This document shows positions 25,676 to 34,208 of a stretch of DNA of 45,209 nucleotides, in pieces; position 1 is the first letter of the stretch; every line of letters begins with the position of its first letter. The stretch comes from Planctomycetia bacterium. Lineage in GTDB: Bacteria > Planctomycetota > Planctomycetia > Gemmatales > Gemmataceae. The position numbers and the translations under genes were made by a program. Location of the stretch: NCBI GenBank assembly GCA_005772955.1, contig SXID01000024.1, positions 1-45,209 of the forward strand, given 5' to 3'. The notes under the pieces were generated by a model, which did not search any database, was not told the origin of the DNA, and worked only from the letters and a program-made list of their open reading frames with translations.

Positions 25676-26812
25676 TCACTGCGCGGTTGCATACGCCTTC
25701 TGGAACGCGGCGACGCCCGCGCCGGCTTCGAGTTTGAAGCCCGATTCGAGCAGCACCAACTCCAGCGCGCTGAGCGCGCCGAGCACGTCGAACGCGTCCA
25801 TGTAGCCCATGTGCGACAGCCGCCAGATGTGGCCCTTCAGCGTGTCCTGGCCGTCCGCGAGTTTGTAGCCGTACTTCTTTTCCAGCGTCTTCAGCACCGC
25901 GGTGCCGTCCACGCCCTGCGGCACCGCGATCACTGTCAGCGCGCTGTTGGGGCGTTCCGCGAACACCGTCAGGCCCATCGCTTCCACACCGGCGCGGCAC
26001 GCGATCGCGATCTTCGTGTGGCGCGCCCACAAGTTCTCGATACCTTCCGTGCGGATCTTCTTCAGGCTCACGCGCTGCGCCTTGATGAGCGTGTTCCCCG
26101 GCGTGAATGGCGTGTCACTTTCCAGTAGCGACTTCCGGTAACGCCGCAGGTCGAGGTAGAAGCCGCGCGGCGCGGTCGCGTCGATCTTCTTCCACGCCTT
26201 GTCGCTCGCGGAAACGAAGGCCAGGCCCGGCGGCATCATCAACGCCTTTTGCGAACCGGTCACGACAACGTCCAAGCTCCACGCGTCCATCTTGCATTCC
26301 ATCGCGCCAACGCCGCTGATTCCATCGACGGCGAGCAGCGAGTCGGTCTTCGCAACAATCTTCCCGAACGCTTCGAGATCGTGCCCGACGCCGGTGCTCG
26401 TTTCGCTCAGCGTGGTGAACACCACCTTCGTGTCGGGATTCGCGGTCAGCGACTGCGACAGCATTTCGGGCGTGACCGCTTTGCCGTAGGGCACTTCGAC
26501 CGTGACGATGTTGGCCGCGAATGCTTTGAGGATGCCGCGCCAGCGCTCGCCCCAGCGCCCCGCGGTGCAGAGGATCGCCTTCTCGCCAGCCGCGAGCGTG
26601 TTGCTGACCGCCGCTTCCATGCCGCCGGTGCCAGAGCATGTGAGTGTGAACACCGGCTGTGCGGTCTGGAAGACGTACTTCAGGTCTTCGCTCACCTCCG
26701 CGAGGATTGCTTTGGCTTCCGCGGCGCGGTGGTACGTCACCGGCTTCGCGAGTTCGAGGAGTGTTTCTTCCGGCACGGTGGTCGGGCCAGGGGTGAACAG
26801 ACGCGGCTTCAT
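25676..26812 (-). CDS. Class V aminotransferase (alanine-glyoxylate / serine-pyruvate type)
   Basis: 378 residues from the ATG at 26812, with AAGGAAG upstream. The start MKPRLFTPGPTTVPEETLLE is typical. It has CSGTGGMEAAVSN (cofactor phosphate region), AVDGISGVGA with D163, the PLP-lysine motif TGSQKALMMPPG (K189) and the C-terminal GTAVLKTLEKKYGYKLADGQ. The enzyme is a pyridoxal-phosphate aminotransferase that probably uses glyoxylate or pyruvate with alanine or serine. A hydrogenase-linked or phosphonate homologue is less likely. It is divergent from the rbfA-like gene. Confidence 0.92.
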   Translation of the reverse strand: MKPRLFTPGPTTVPEETLLELAKPVTYHRAAEAKAILAEVSEDLKYVFQTAQPVFTLTCSGTGGMEAAVSNTLAAGEKAILCTAGRWGERWRGILKAFAANIVTVEVPYGKAVTPEMLSQSLTANPDTKVVFTTLSETSTGVGHDLEAFGKIVAKTDSLLAVDGISGVGAMECKMDAWSLDVVVTGSQKALMMPPGLAFVSASDKAWKKIDATAPRGFYLDLRRYRKSLLESDTPFTPGNTLIKAQRVSLKKIRTEGIENLWARHTKIAIACRAGVEAMGLTVFAERPNSALTVIAVPQGVDGTAVLKTLEKKYGYKLADGQDTLKGHIWRLSHMGYMDAFDVLGALSALELVLLESGFKLEAGAGVAAFQKAYATAQ

Positions 26813-27032
26813 CGCACTTCCTTTCGTGGAACGAACAGAACGTCCGTTGTTGTATGCGTGGCGCCGCGGCTCGTCGCGCCGCGAACCTCTTCGTCTCGGC
26901 GGTGTCGTTGTTGGACGCCGCTTCGCGTGCTGAAGCGGCGTTTTCGCCTGGAAGGAAGGTGTCCCATGCGTGCTCTTGTGATCACTGTACGCGTGGCTTT
27001 CAACATCCTTCCTTTTTCCGAGGCGGTTTCCG

Positions 27033-27434
27033 ATGAGTCGGAGGCGACAGAAGGCGGACGAGTTCCAACATCTCGCGGGTGACATCAGCCCCGAGGACGG
27101 CAGCGACCCGAAGGAGTTTCACGCGAAGCCGTGGAACGCGCCGAAGCAAGCTGGCCGCAAATCACAACAACTGTGCGAACAGGTGAAGAACGCGCTCTTG
27201 GGCGCGTTCGCCGCGTGCGGCGACCCGGCGGTGCAGGCCGCGATGGTAGTGGCCGTGCAACCGGCGCCGCATTCGGGCCGGTTGCGGGTATTGGTGGGTG
27301 TGCCCCTGGACTTCGAGCGCGCGAGCGTGGTCGAAGGCGTGGAGCGCGCCGCCGGGTTCCTGCGGAGCGAAGTGGCCGCGGCGATCAGCCGGCGCCACGC
27401 GCCAGAGCTGGTGTTCGAGGTGCTTCCGATTTGA
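27033..27434 (+). CDS. rbfA: Ribosome-binding factor A-like protein
   Basis: 133 residues. The N-terminal 40 are polar and variable. From about residue 43 the KH-type fold of RbfA is seen: LCEQVKNALLGAFAACGDPA, VVAVQPAPHSGRLRVLVGV and VERAAGFLRSEVAAAISRRH, closing with APELVFEVLP, which resembles the family ending 'VPEL.F..D'. RbfA helps 16S rRNA maturation in the cold. The 'LLR..V..AI...' helix is kept, but the N-terminal MSRRRQ-type start is longer than in standard RbfA. A hairpin terminator follows at once. Confidence 0.72.
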   Translation: MSRRRQKADEFQHLAGDISPEDGSDPKEFHAKPWNAPKQAGRKSQQLCEQVKNALLGAFAACGDPAVQAAMVVAVQPAPHSGRLRVLVGVPLDFERASVVEGVERAAGFLRSEVAAAISRRHAPELVFEVLPI

Positions 27435-27436
27435 CG

Positions 27437-27472
27437 TACAGCGGGCCGCCGGAATGTCGGCGGCCCGCTGTA
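27437..27472 (+). terminator. Perfect 15-bp terminator hairpin of rbfA
   Basis: TACAGCGGGCCGCCG (27437-27451) pairs exactly with 27458-27472 around a 6-base loop, three bases past the rbfA stop. Confidence 0.7.
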
Positions 27473-27500
27473 AGTAGTGTTGGGGGTACTGTATATCAAA

Positions 27501-27596
27501 AGTGCGCGCTGAACGACCGTGGCCGAATTGAAGTCAATACATGGTCACGTTAATCGTTGCTCGTCCGCACGTCTCCACGGTCGTTCAGCGCGCACT
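27501..27596. repeat. Perfect 22-bp inverted repeat spanning the end of the FG-GAP gene
   Basis: The 22 bases at 27501-27522 are the exact reverse complement of 27575-27596. The right arm contains the last codons and stop of the FG-GAP gene (Ser-Ala-Arg-stop) plus 10 bases beyond. The loop of 52 bases is AT-richer. It can fold as a long-looped hairpin after that gene, or mark an inverted duplication. Confidence 0.8.
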
Positions 27597-28829
27597 CTGA
27601 TTCCAATAGATCTTGCAATTCCCGGTCGCTCTTCCCACCGCGATGATGTCGGGCTTGCCGTCGCCGTCGAGGTCGGCCACGGTCAGGTCTTCGACCGCCA
27701 CGCCTCCATCGTCCAGAATCGTTCGCTCCCACTTCGCGCCCTTGCCGTCGGTGCATTTGTAAACGCGCACCCCGCGGCGCTCCTGGAACGTGTCGCCCAT
27801 CTTCGGGTTCGGGTCGTCGCGCACGCCGATGACGAGTTCGTTGGCGCCGTCGCCGTCGAGGTCCGCGAACCACACACCGTGGCCCCAGCGCAGTTGCTCG
27901 TCGATGACGTGCCGCTCCCACAGTTTTCCGGCTTCCTTCGGCGGCGTGTACGTCACCACTTGGTTGCCGTGCCACGGCTCGATGGTCGCGATGACCGGCT
28001 TGTTCACGCCGACGTTACTCATCTTGATTTCACTCGCGCCGCGATTGCCTTTCGGATTTGCCTGGTTCCCCTCCCCGGTCTTGGTTGTTACCCACTTGTC
28101 CTTTTCGCGGGCGATGATGTGAACGCCGTCGTAGCTCGTCACCAAGATTCCGAACACGTGTGTACCGCTGAACAGCGGCCAGAAGTTGTGGCACACGTTC
28201 AGCTCCTCCGACAGCACCTGCGTCTTCCAGTTCTCCTTCTTCTCCGGCTCTTTCGCGGGCACCTTCAGCGCGACGACGCGGACCGGTTTGCCGTCGGTCC
28301 ACAAACCCTTCGCGCTCGACCCGCGGCCCATCAGCGGCACGTGAACGATCTCGGGTTTGCCGTCACCGTCGATGTCGAAACAGCGGACGCGGTGAACCGT
28401 CGGCTCGTCGCACGGTAGCTCGTGCATGGTCCATTCGTCAGTGACGACCTTGCCGCGTTTCAACCAGACGAGTTGCGCCGGGTTCGCGGTGTCGAACGGC
28501 TTCCACGCCGCACCCACGACCAACTCCGGTAAGCCGTCAGCGTCGATGTCGATGGCCGCGATGCACACGTTGTCCGGTCGCGTCTTGCCGTCGAGGATGA
28601 CGTGCTTCTTCCACGCGCTGTCCGCTTTGCCGGGGTTCTGATACCACACGATCTTGTGTTGATCGACAACGACGATGTCGAGTTTCTTGTCGCCGTCGAT
28701 GTCCGCGGTGATGACCGCGTAGCCGATCTTCAGCCCGGTATCGATCTCTTGCGTTTTGAATTTGGGTAGGTCCGCCGCGAATACCGGGAGTGCGGACAGC
28801 GCGACGAACGCCGAGAAGAGGTAGCGCAT
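27585..28829 (-). CDS. Secreted FG-GAP/VCBS beta-propeller protein
   Basis: 414 residues with a signal peptide (FSAFVALSALPVFAAD). At least five calcium-binding Dx(D/N)xDG motifs occur at blade turns: ADIDGDKKLDIVVV, AIDIDADGLPELVVG, CFDIDGDGKPEIVHV, FADLDGDGANELVIG and VADLDGDGKPDIIAVG. This gives an integrin-alpha-like seven-blade propeller. Such proteins are exported and serve as adhesion or binding modules. The last residues lie inside an inverted repeat. Divergent from the TolQ-like gene. Confidence 0.87.
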   Translation of the reverse strand: MRYLFSAFVALSALPVFAADLPKFKTQEIDTGLKIGYAVITADIDGDKKLDIVVVDQHKIVWYQNPGKADSAWKKHVILDGKTRPDNVCIAAIDIDADGLPELVVGAAWKPFDTANPAQLVWLKRGKVVTDEWTMHELPCDEPTVHRVRCFDIDGDGKPEIVHVPLMGRGSSAKGLWTDGKPVRVVALKVPAKEPEKKENWKTQVLSEELNVCHNFWPLFSGTHVFGILVTSYDGVHIIAREKDKWVTTKTGEGNQANPKGNRGASEIKMSNVGVNKPVIATIEPWHGNQVVTYTPPKEAGKLWERHVIDEQLRWGHGVWFADLDGDGANELVIGVRDDPNPKMGDTFQERRGVRVYKCTDGKGAKWERTILDDGGVAVEDLTVADLDGDGKPDIIAVGRATGNCKIYWNQSAR

Positions 28830-28988
28830 TGAGAGGATTCTCCGTAAGTTTGAAACAGGGCGTCTAGCTTACCACACCGGCACGATCGGTACACAATCGC
28901 TTGCGGTGCGACAGTTGTGGTCCGACAATATCGCTCTAAGATGGTGCGTGGCACTTGGGCCGCGCAATCAGGAGTCGAGGGCCGGTTG

Positions 28989-29786
28989 ATGTTGGTACCC
29001 ACGTCTCACCGCCCGGCACGCGAGTGGCTGTTGCTGGTGATCGCGCTGGTGATTGTCGGGGGGTTCATCGCCCCACTGTGGCAACTTGTGGGCAACCCCG
29101 AGTCGCGAGAGGAACTCGCGGTCCGATGGACCCCGGAACGCCTCGCGCGACTGTTCCTCGGCTTCGAGCAGGTATTGTGCTACGTTTGCGCCGTGTGGGC
29201 GGCTCTCATTTTGCAAAGCCGGTATCGCGAGGTGTTGGGCCAGCGCCGTGCTTTCGGGATGGAACTGCTGCCGACCGACGAGGGCGCGCGGATTCTACCC
29301 GAAGACGCCCGCCCGCTGGCACGGAAAGTGGAGCAGGTGACCGCGGGGCGGCCGTTCGTGCTCGCGAACATGATCCGGCTTGGGCTGGGGAAATTCGCGG
29401 TGAGCAAGTCCGCGACCGACGTGGCGGAAGTGGTCCGCAACCAGGCCGATGTGGAGTTGTCGCGGCTGGTCACGGGGATGTCCACGGTGCAATACCTCAC
29501 GTGGGCGATCCCCGCAATCGGCTTCGTCGGCACAGTGCGCGGTCTCGGCGGCGCGTTCGGTGTGAACGATCCCGACATCGCGGAGTTCACCCGGCAGGCG
29601 AAGGACCAACTGAAGATCGCGTTCGACTGCACTCTCGTGGCGCTCGTGCTGAGTCTGGCGCTGATGTATTTCGTTCACATGGTTCAGCGTGCGGAGGAGA
29701 CGCTGGTCACGGACGCGCAGCAGTATTGTCAGGAGCACTTGCTACTGCGGTTGTACGATCCGTCGGCGGAACATGCGGGCGGGTGA
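28989..29786 (+). CDS. MotA/TolQ/ExbB-like proton-channel protein
   Basis: 265 residues from the ATG at 28989 (GAGGG upstream; an ATG at 28941 is also in frame). Four predicted helices lie at about 12-31, 56-76, 167-190 and 207-230. The last two carry the family signature: AIPAIGFVGTVRGLGGAFG (T182) and LKIAFDCTLVALVLSLALMY (T215), matching the pore-lining threonines of TolQ/ExbB. A 90-residue cytoplasmic loop separates helices 2 and 3, as in TolQ/MotA. It would form a pentamer around the single helices of a partner. The third gene downstream supplies such a helix, so this is probably an ion-driven motor subunit. Confidence 0.85.
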   Translation: MLVPTSHRPAREWLLLVIALVIVGGFIAPLWQLVGNPESREELAVRWTPERLARLFLGFEQVLCYVCAVWAALILQSRYREVLGQRRAFGMELLPTDEGARILPEDARPLARKVEQVTAGRPFVLANMIRLGLGKFAVSKSATDVAEVVRNQADVELSRLVTGMSTVQYLTWAIPAIGFVGTVRGLGGAFGVNDPDIAEFTRQAKDQLKIAFDCTLVALVLSLALMYFVHMVQRAEETLVTDAQQYCQEHLLLRLYDPSAEHAGG

Positions 29787-29847
29787 CAACCGTTTTCGTG
29801 GGTGATTTTGGTTTTCACTCACACGCGCACTCACACTCACACTACCT

Positions 29848-31083
29848 ATGCTCTGGTCCCGTAAGTTGCCCCCCGTTCACGACCGCGCGCGAGCGGTCGG
29901 CATCGATCTGACCGCGAGTCGCGTACTCGCGGAAGCCATCGGCGGGAAGTCGCGCGCAATCATCCTCAACGAGCCGGACGCGGAACTGGCACTCTTCATT
30001 TCCGGTGACCGCCGCACACCGGAAATCGGCCGCGCGGGGTTCGCGCTGTGTCGCAAGATGCCGCACGTCGTCTGCTCCAACTTCCTCCCGGCCATCGGGC
30101 AATCGCGTGAGTGGAAGATCGGCCGGCACACGCTCATCGCGGAAGCCGCGCTGAACCTCGTCTTCGAGAAGATTCGCGGCCCGATCGCGAACGAGTCCGA
30201 CGCCGTCGCGCTCGCGCTTCCGGTGTACCTCGGGCCGTCGCAGGTGACGCGTGTGGGGATCACCGCCGGACGCGCCAAACTTCCGCTAAAGGGGACCGCG
30301 GTCGGCGCGCTGGCGATCGCCGCGGATCGCGCCGCGACGCTCCTCGCCGGTAAGCCCGCGACGCCGGAAGCGGGCGCGGCCGATTGGGTGGTCCCGCTGC
30401 GTCCCGCGTCTGGTGGTCCCGGTGCGGTCGTCGTCATCGATGCGGACGAGTTTGCCGTGTCCGCCGTGCTCGTCTCCGTCGAGGGCGAAGTTGTTCGCGT
30501 GGTCGGTTCGGCTGTGTGGCCGCGACTGGCAGTGAAGGTGTGGAAAGACAAGCTCCTCGACGCGATCTCCGACCGGTGTGTGCGGCTGTGCCGGCGCGAC
30601 CCGCGTGACTCCGCAGAAGCCGAGCAGGCACTTTTTGAGCAACTCGACGAGGCGCTCGACAGCGCCCGCGCCGGGCAGCGCATTGGCCTCACGGTTCGCA
30701 CGGCGCACTGGTTCCAGGATGTGGTACAACAGCCGGAAGAGTTTGAATCGCACTGCGCCGCGCTGACTCGCCTCGCGGGCGATTCGGTGCGCGACTTCGT
30801 GAACGGTATCGGGCTGGCCGAACCGCCACGTGCGGTGTGGCTGACGGACGCCGCCAGCCGGTTGCCCGGCTTCGTGCGCGCGGTTCACGCGAACACGCCC
30901 GAAGGCACCGCGGTCGAGATTCTGCCGCCGAACGCGATCGCGCTGGCGGCGGCGGCGCTCGTGCCGCGCTGGCTCGCGGGCGACCTGCCCCGCGCGCACC
31001 TCGACAGTATGATCCCGCTGCCGAAGGATTCCGCCGCGCCGCCCGAAGCCGCGAAGAAGTCCGCGCCGCGCACCGGTGGCTGA
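29848..31083 (+). CDS. Divergent actin/Hsp70-fold protein
   Basis: 411 residues with no signal or membrane helix. Three motifs sit in the order expected of the actin/Hsp70 ATPase fold: AVGIDLTASRVLAEAI (phosphate-1-like, D20), GAVVVIDADEFAVSAVLVSV (phosphate-2-like, D198) and RAVWLTDAASRLPGF (adenosine-like, about 328-342). The usual DLGTT is DLTAS and the glycines of the adenosine loop are absent (TDAASRLP), so catalytic activity may be weak or lost. The gene begins 61 bases after the TolQ-like stop and ends 25 bases before the vWA gene. A role as assembly or control factor of the membrane complex is inferred. Confidence 0.65.
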   Translation: MLWSRKLPPVHDRARAVGIDLTASRVLAEAIGGKSRAIILNEPDAELALFISGDRRTPEIGRAGFALCRKMPHVVCSNFLPAIGQSREWKIGRHTLIAEAALNLVFEKIRGPIANESDAVALALPVYLGPSQVTRVGITAGRAKLPLKGTAVGALAIAADRAATLLAGKPATPEAGAADWVVPLRPASGGPGAVVVIDADEFAVSAVLVSVEGEVVRVVGSAVWPRLAVKVWKDKLLDAISDRCVRLCRRDPRDSAEAEQALFEQLDEALDSARAGQRIGLTVRTAHWFQDVVQQPEEFESHCAALTRLAGDSVRDFVNGIGLAEPPRAVWLTDAASRLPGFVRAVHANTPEGTAVEILPPNAIALAAAALVPRWLAGDLPRAHLDSMIPLPKDSAAPPEAAKKSAPRTGG

Positions 31084-31108
31084 TCTTGCTCGTGTGAGGA
31101 GGAACCCG

Positions 31109-32707
31109 ATGCGAGTCCGTCACAAACAGCCGACGCTGGTCAGCATGTGGATGCTGGACGTGTTCTGCTGCGCGCTCGGCTGCGTCACGCTTCTGTTCCT
31201 CCTGAACAGCCGCATGGCTATCGACAGCGCGAAGGCCAACCGCGCCGCGCTGGTCGATCTGGAACACACCGGCAAGAAACTCGCGGCGGCACTGTCCGCA
31301 CTCGAATCGACCAAACTCAAACTCACAGACGAAGCAGTTGAGCGCGGGAAACTGGCCGCTTCGCTCACCGAACTCGAAGGCATTCGGCTCAAGCTCACGG
31401 ACGAATCGCGCCAGCTCGTGGACCAACTTCGGATCGCCCGCACCGAGCGCGACGATACTGGCCGCAAACTCGCCGTTGCACGCGACGAGACGAAAGTGGC
31501 TCAGGTACTACTCGACAAAACTCAGCTCGATCTCACCGCGACCGAGAAGAAGGCGGACGCGACCGCGAAAGAACTCGCCACCGCACGCGCCGAGATGACC
31601 GACGCGGACCTGCTGCTCAAGAAAAAGCAGCGGGACATCGAGTCTTTGCTGAAGAAGGACTTGGCAAGCGATGTGAAACTCGACAGCCTTCAGCGGCTCA
31701 TGCTCGCGAAGGATACCGAGCGGCTCGCGCTTGAGTCGCGCCTGACCGCAACGCGAAAGGAACTTACCGACCTCGACGCGCGGGTGCGTCTCACGCAGCG
31801 CGACCTCGATGCGCAACTCGCCGCGGCGCAAGCGGCGGCGAAAGCCGCGGCCGAGGAACTGGCGAACGCGCAAGCCGCCGCGAAGACCGCCGCCGCGGAC
31901 CTCGCGAACGCGAAAGCCGGGGCCGCCAAGACCGGCGACGAACTCGGCACCGCCCGTGCGCAGATCAAAGACCTCAGCAAGAAGATCGACGAAGCGAACG
32001 TCACCATCATCGACCTGCAAGGCGACAAGGCGAAACTGGCCGACAAGTACAACAAGTTCCAGAAGGAGAGCGAGTCGCGGTTCGCCGGCATCGCGATGAC
32101 CGGCACGAAGGTCGTGTTCCTCGTGGATATGTCCGGCAGCATGGGCAGGCGCGACCTGAAGACCCTCGACGGCACGAAGTGGCCGTTGGTCGTGGACACC
32201 GTGTGCAAGGTGATGCGGAGCATCTCCACACTGGAACAGTACCAAATCGTTGTGTTTTCGAGTTCGGCACAGTGGGTGTTCGGCAGCGGCGACTGGAGAA
32301 CGTTCGACGGCGAGAAGTCGGTAGCGAGCGTCAGCAGCGCGCTTCTCAAGATCAAACCGGAGAACGACACGAACATGTACTCGGCGTTCGAGAAGGCATT
32401 CGCCCTCCGCGCCACCGGGCTGGACACGATGTACCTCTTCTCCGACGGTCTTCCGACGAGCGGACCGGGGCTAACGGTGGCGCAGCAGAACGCGAACCCG
32501 CCGCTCTCGGAGTCCGATCAGGGCACGATTCTGGGCCGACACGTGCGCGACACGCTCGACCGCACCTGGAACCGCCCAGTCGCGGGCCAGTCGCGGGTCC
32601 GCATCAACGCAGTCGGATTCTACTTCGAGAGCGTGGAGGTCGGAGCGTTCCTCTGGGCGCTGGCACGCGACAACAACGGCAGTTTCGTCGGCATGTCGAA
32701 GCCTTGA
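31109..32707 (+). CDS. TolR/ExbD-like helix, coiled coil and von Willebrand A domain protein
   Basis: 532 residues with a very strong ribosome site (GAGGAGG). The short cytoplasmic start is followed by one helix, MWMLDVFCCALGCVTLLFLL (residues 13-32), with an aspartate at position 17, the place of the proton-carrying Asp of ExbD/TolR/MotB. Residues about 35-325 are Lys/Glu/Ala/Leu heptads, a long coiled coil. The C-terminal vWA domain has the complete MIDAS set: DMSGS (D340, S342, S344), T421 in NDTNMYSAF and D446 in FSDG. The vWA domain takes the place of the OmpA/periplasmic domain of classical stators. Confidence 0.88.
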   Translation: MRVRHKQPTLVSMWMLDVFCCALGCVTLLFLLNSRMAIDSAKANRAALVDLEHTGKKLAAALSALESTKLKLTDEAVERGKLAASLTELEGIRLKLTDESRQLVDQLRIARTERDDTGRKLAVARDETKVAQVLLDKTQLDLTATEKKADATAKELATARAEMTDADLLLKKKQRDIESLLKKDLASDVKLDSLQRLMLAKDTERLALESRLTATRKELTDLDARVRLTQRDLDAQLAAAQAAAKAAAEELANAQAAAKTAAADLANAKAGAAKTGDELGTARAQIKDLSKKIDEANVTIIDLQGDKAKLADKYNKFQKESESRFAGIAMTGTKVVFLVDMSGSMGRRDLKTLDGTKWPLVVDTVCKVMRSISTLEQYQIVVFSSSAQWVFGSGDWRTFDGEKSVASVSSALLKIKPENDTNMYSAFEKAFALRATGLDTMYLFSDGLPTSGPGLTVAQQNANPPLSESDQGTILGRHVRDTLDRTWNRPVAGQSRVRINAVGFYFESVEVGAFLWALARDNNGSFVGMSKP

Positions 32708-32929
32708 CGGCTCAGATTGAATTTTCACATTTCGTTCTTGCCATCCGTGGCCAACTGCTTTAGAAGGGAAGTTATAAGTCGTTGTTTTGTGGCCGATTCT
32801 CGCTCTCCAACTCATTCGTTTTGCGGTCACATAACCACACGCTCTCGCATGTGTACCGACGGTTCGGTTTTCACTGTTCGCCGAAATTGTTGTTTCATTT
32901 CCTCTTGTGTTCACGTCGGAGGGTTTGTG

Positions 32930-33910
32930 ATGTTACGTTTCATGACTAACCACACGGCGAAGTTGCGCCGTGGGTTCACGCTGATCGAGTTGCTGGTGGT
33001 GATCGCGATCATCGCGATTCTCATTGGGTTGTTGCTCCCCGCCGTGCAGAAGGTGCGCGAGGCCGCGGCCCGCACGCAGTGCACCAACAACATGAAGCAG
33101 CAAGGCCTCGGCCTGCACGCGTTCCACGACACCAACAGCGCGCTGCCGCAGGGCCACCGCCCGTGGGCCAACCCAGGCGTGACCACCGCGCCGTTCGAGG
33201 GTTCGATCTCGTGGATGGCGTACATCCTGCCGTTCATTGAGCAGGACAACGTCGGGAAAGCGGCCAAGGCGTGGCAAAACAGCGCGGCCAACTACTACTC
33301 GTGGAACAACCCGGTCTGCCCGATCAAGATGAAGATCTACACTTGCCCCGCGGACCCGCGCGGAACCCAGGTGTTCGTCGGCGCGCCCTATGGCATCGTC
33401 GATCAGGCTCTGACCACGTACCTCGGCAACTCAGGCACAACCTCGACCTCGCTCAATGGCGTCCTCTTTGGAGCGACAACAGGCACGGTGGGCTCCCAAG
33501 TCAAGTTCACCGACATCACCGACGGGACCAGCAACACGCTCATGGTTGGCGAGCGCCCGCCGAACTCGAACCTGGAATTCGGCTGGTGGTACGCGGCCTA
33601 CGGGTATGACGGCCGCGGCAACGCCGACTGCGTAATGACCTCGAACGACGTAGCCGTTGTGAACTACTTCATCGCCAACTACAACACCGCCCCCAACCTC
33701 CCCTGCAATCGGCCAGCTGCCCAAAAGATCGGGTTGCAACCGGGCCACCCAGACGTCGGGTGCGACGCAGGCCACTACTGGAGCTTCCACCCAAGTGGCT
33801 CGCTGTTCCTGATGGGCGACGGATCCGTCCGGCTAATCTCCTATAACAACAACAACCTCATTCCGGCGCTCTCGACGCGGAACGGTGGTGAGGTCGCCAA
33901 TCTCAACTGA
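32930..33910 (+). CDS. DUF1559 pseudopilin-like protein
   Basis: 326 residues. The prepilin signal is RRGFTLIELLVVIAIIAILI with G/F cleavage site, then the DUF1559 helix LLPAVQKVREAAARTQCTNN. The body has FHDTNSALPQGHRP, the ILPFIEQDN motif, FTDITDGTSNTLMVGERPP and the C-terminal HPSGSLFLMGDGSVRLIS. The family is expanded by the dozen in planctomycete genomes and is exported by a type II/IV pilus-like route. Individual roles are unknown. GGAGG precedes the ATG. Two small lipoprotein genes follow. Confidence 0.95.
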   Translation: MLRFMTNHTAKLRRGFTLIELLVVIAIIAILIGLLLPAVQKVREAAARTQCTNNMKQQGLGLHAFHDTNSALPQGHRPWANPGVTTAPFEGSISWMAYILPFIEQDNVGKAAKAWQNSAANYYSWNNPVCPIKMKIYTCPADPRGTQVFVGAPYGIVDQALTTYLGNSGTTSTSLNGVLFGATTGTVGSQVKFTDITDGTSNTLMVGERPPNSNLEFGWWYAAYGYDGRGNADCVMTSNDVAVVNYFIANYNTAPNLPCNRPAAQKIGLQPGHPDVGCDAGHYWSFHPSGSLFLMGDGSVRLISYNNNNLIPALSTRNGGEVANLN

Positions 33911-33996
33911 GTTCGTCTTGCCCCGCCCGTTGGCTGTTGACCAACGAAGCGGGGCGGTTCACCCACCTCCATTTTGCTGCCACCAGGAATCGCGTC

Positions 33997-34167
33997 ATGA
34001 AAGCGGTGCTCCTCGTTGTTGTGTTTGCGCTTGGGCTTGCGTGCCTAGGCGGTTGCTCCTCGTCACCCCCGTCCAAACCTTCAGAGGTCACGCCCGAAGA
34101 CTCGGGCGGTGGCGGAGAAGACGCGAACAAGAAGGCGGGGGTAGGACGCCTCCCGAAGAAGCCGTAG
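33997..34167 (+). CDS. 56-residue lipoprotein A
   Basis: Hydrophobic lipoprotein signal MKAVLLVVVFALGLACLGGC with lipobox LGGC (Cys20), then a short Pro/Ser/Gly-rich acidic tail and a basic end (ANKKAGVGRLPKKP). AGGA precedes the ATG. It is the same length and build as the next gene, so the two are tandem paralogues downstream of the DUF1559 gene. Function unknown. Confidence 0.72.
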   Translation: MKAVLLVVVFALGLACLGGCSSSPPSKPSEVTPEDSGGGGEDANKKAGVGRLPKKP

Positions 34168-34208
34168 TCGTCGCCGTCTCCGCTCTCATTCCCGTCGGAT
34201 GACTGAAT

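Noticed and set aside
29806-29846. CACTCACAC-type short repeats before the actin-fold gene
   Set aside because: Too short and irregular to call a repeat feature; may be part of a leader.
28989-32707. Zorya-type antiphage system
   Set aside because: ZorA/ZorB-like arrangement is suggestive, but the OmpA-like domain of ZorB and the ZorC/D/E effectors are absent, and a vWA and an actin-fold protein are present instead.
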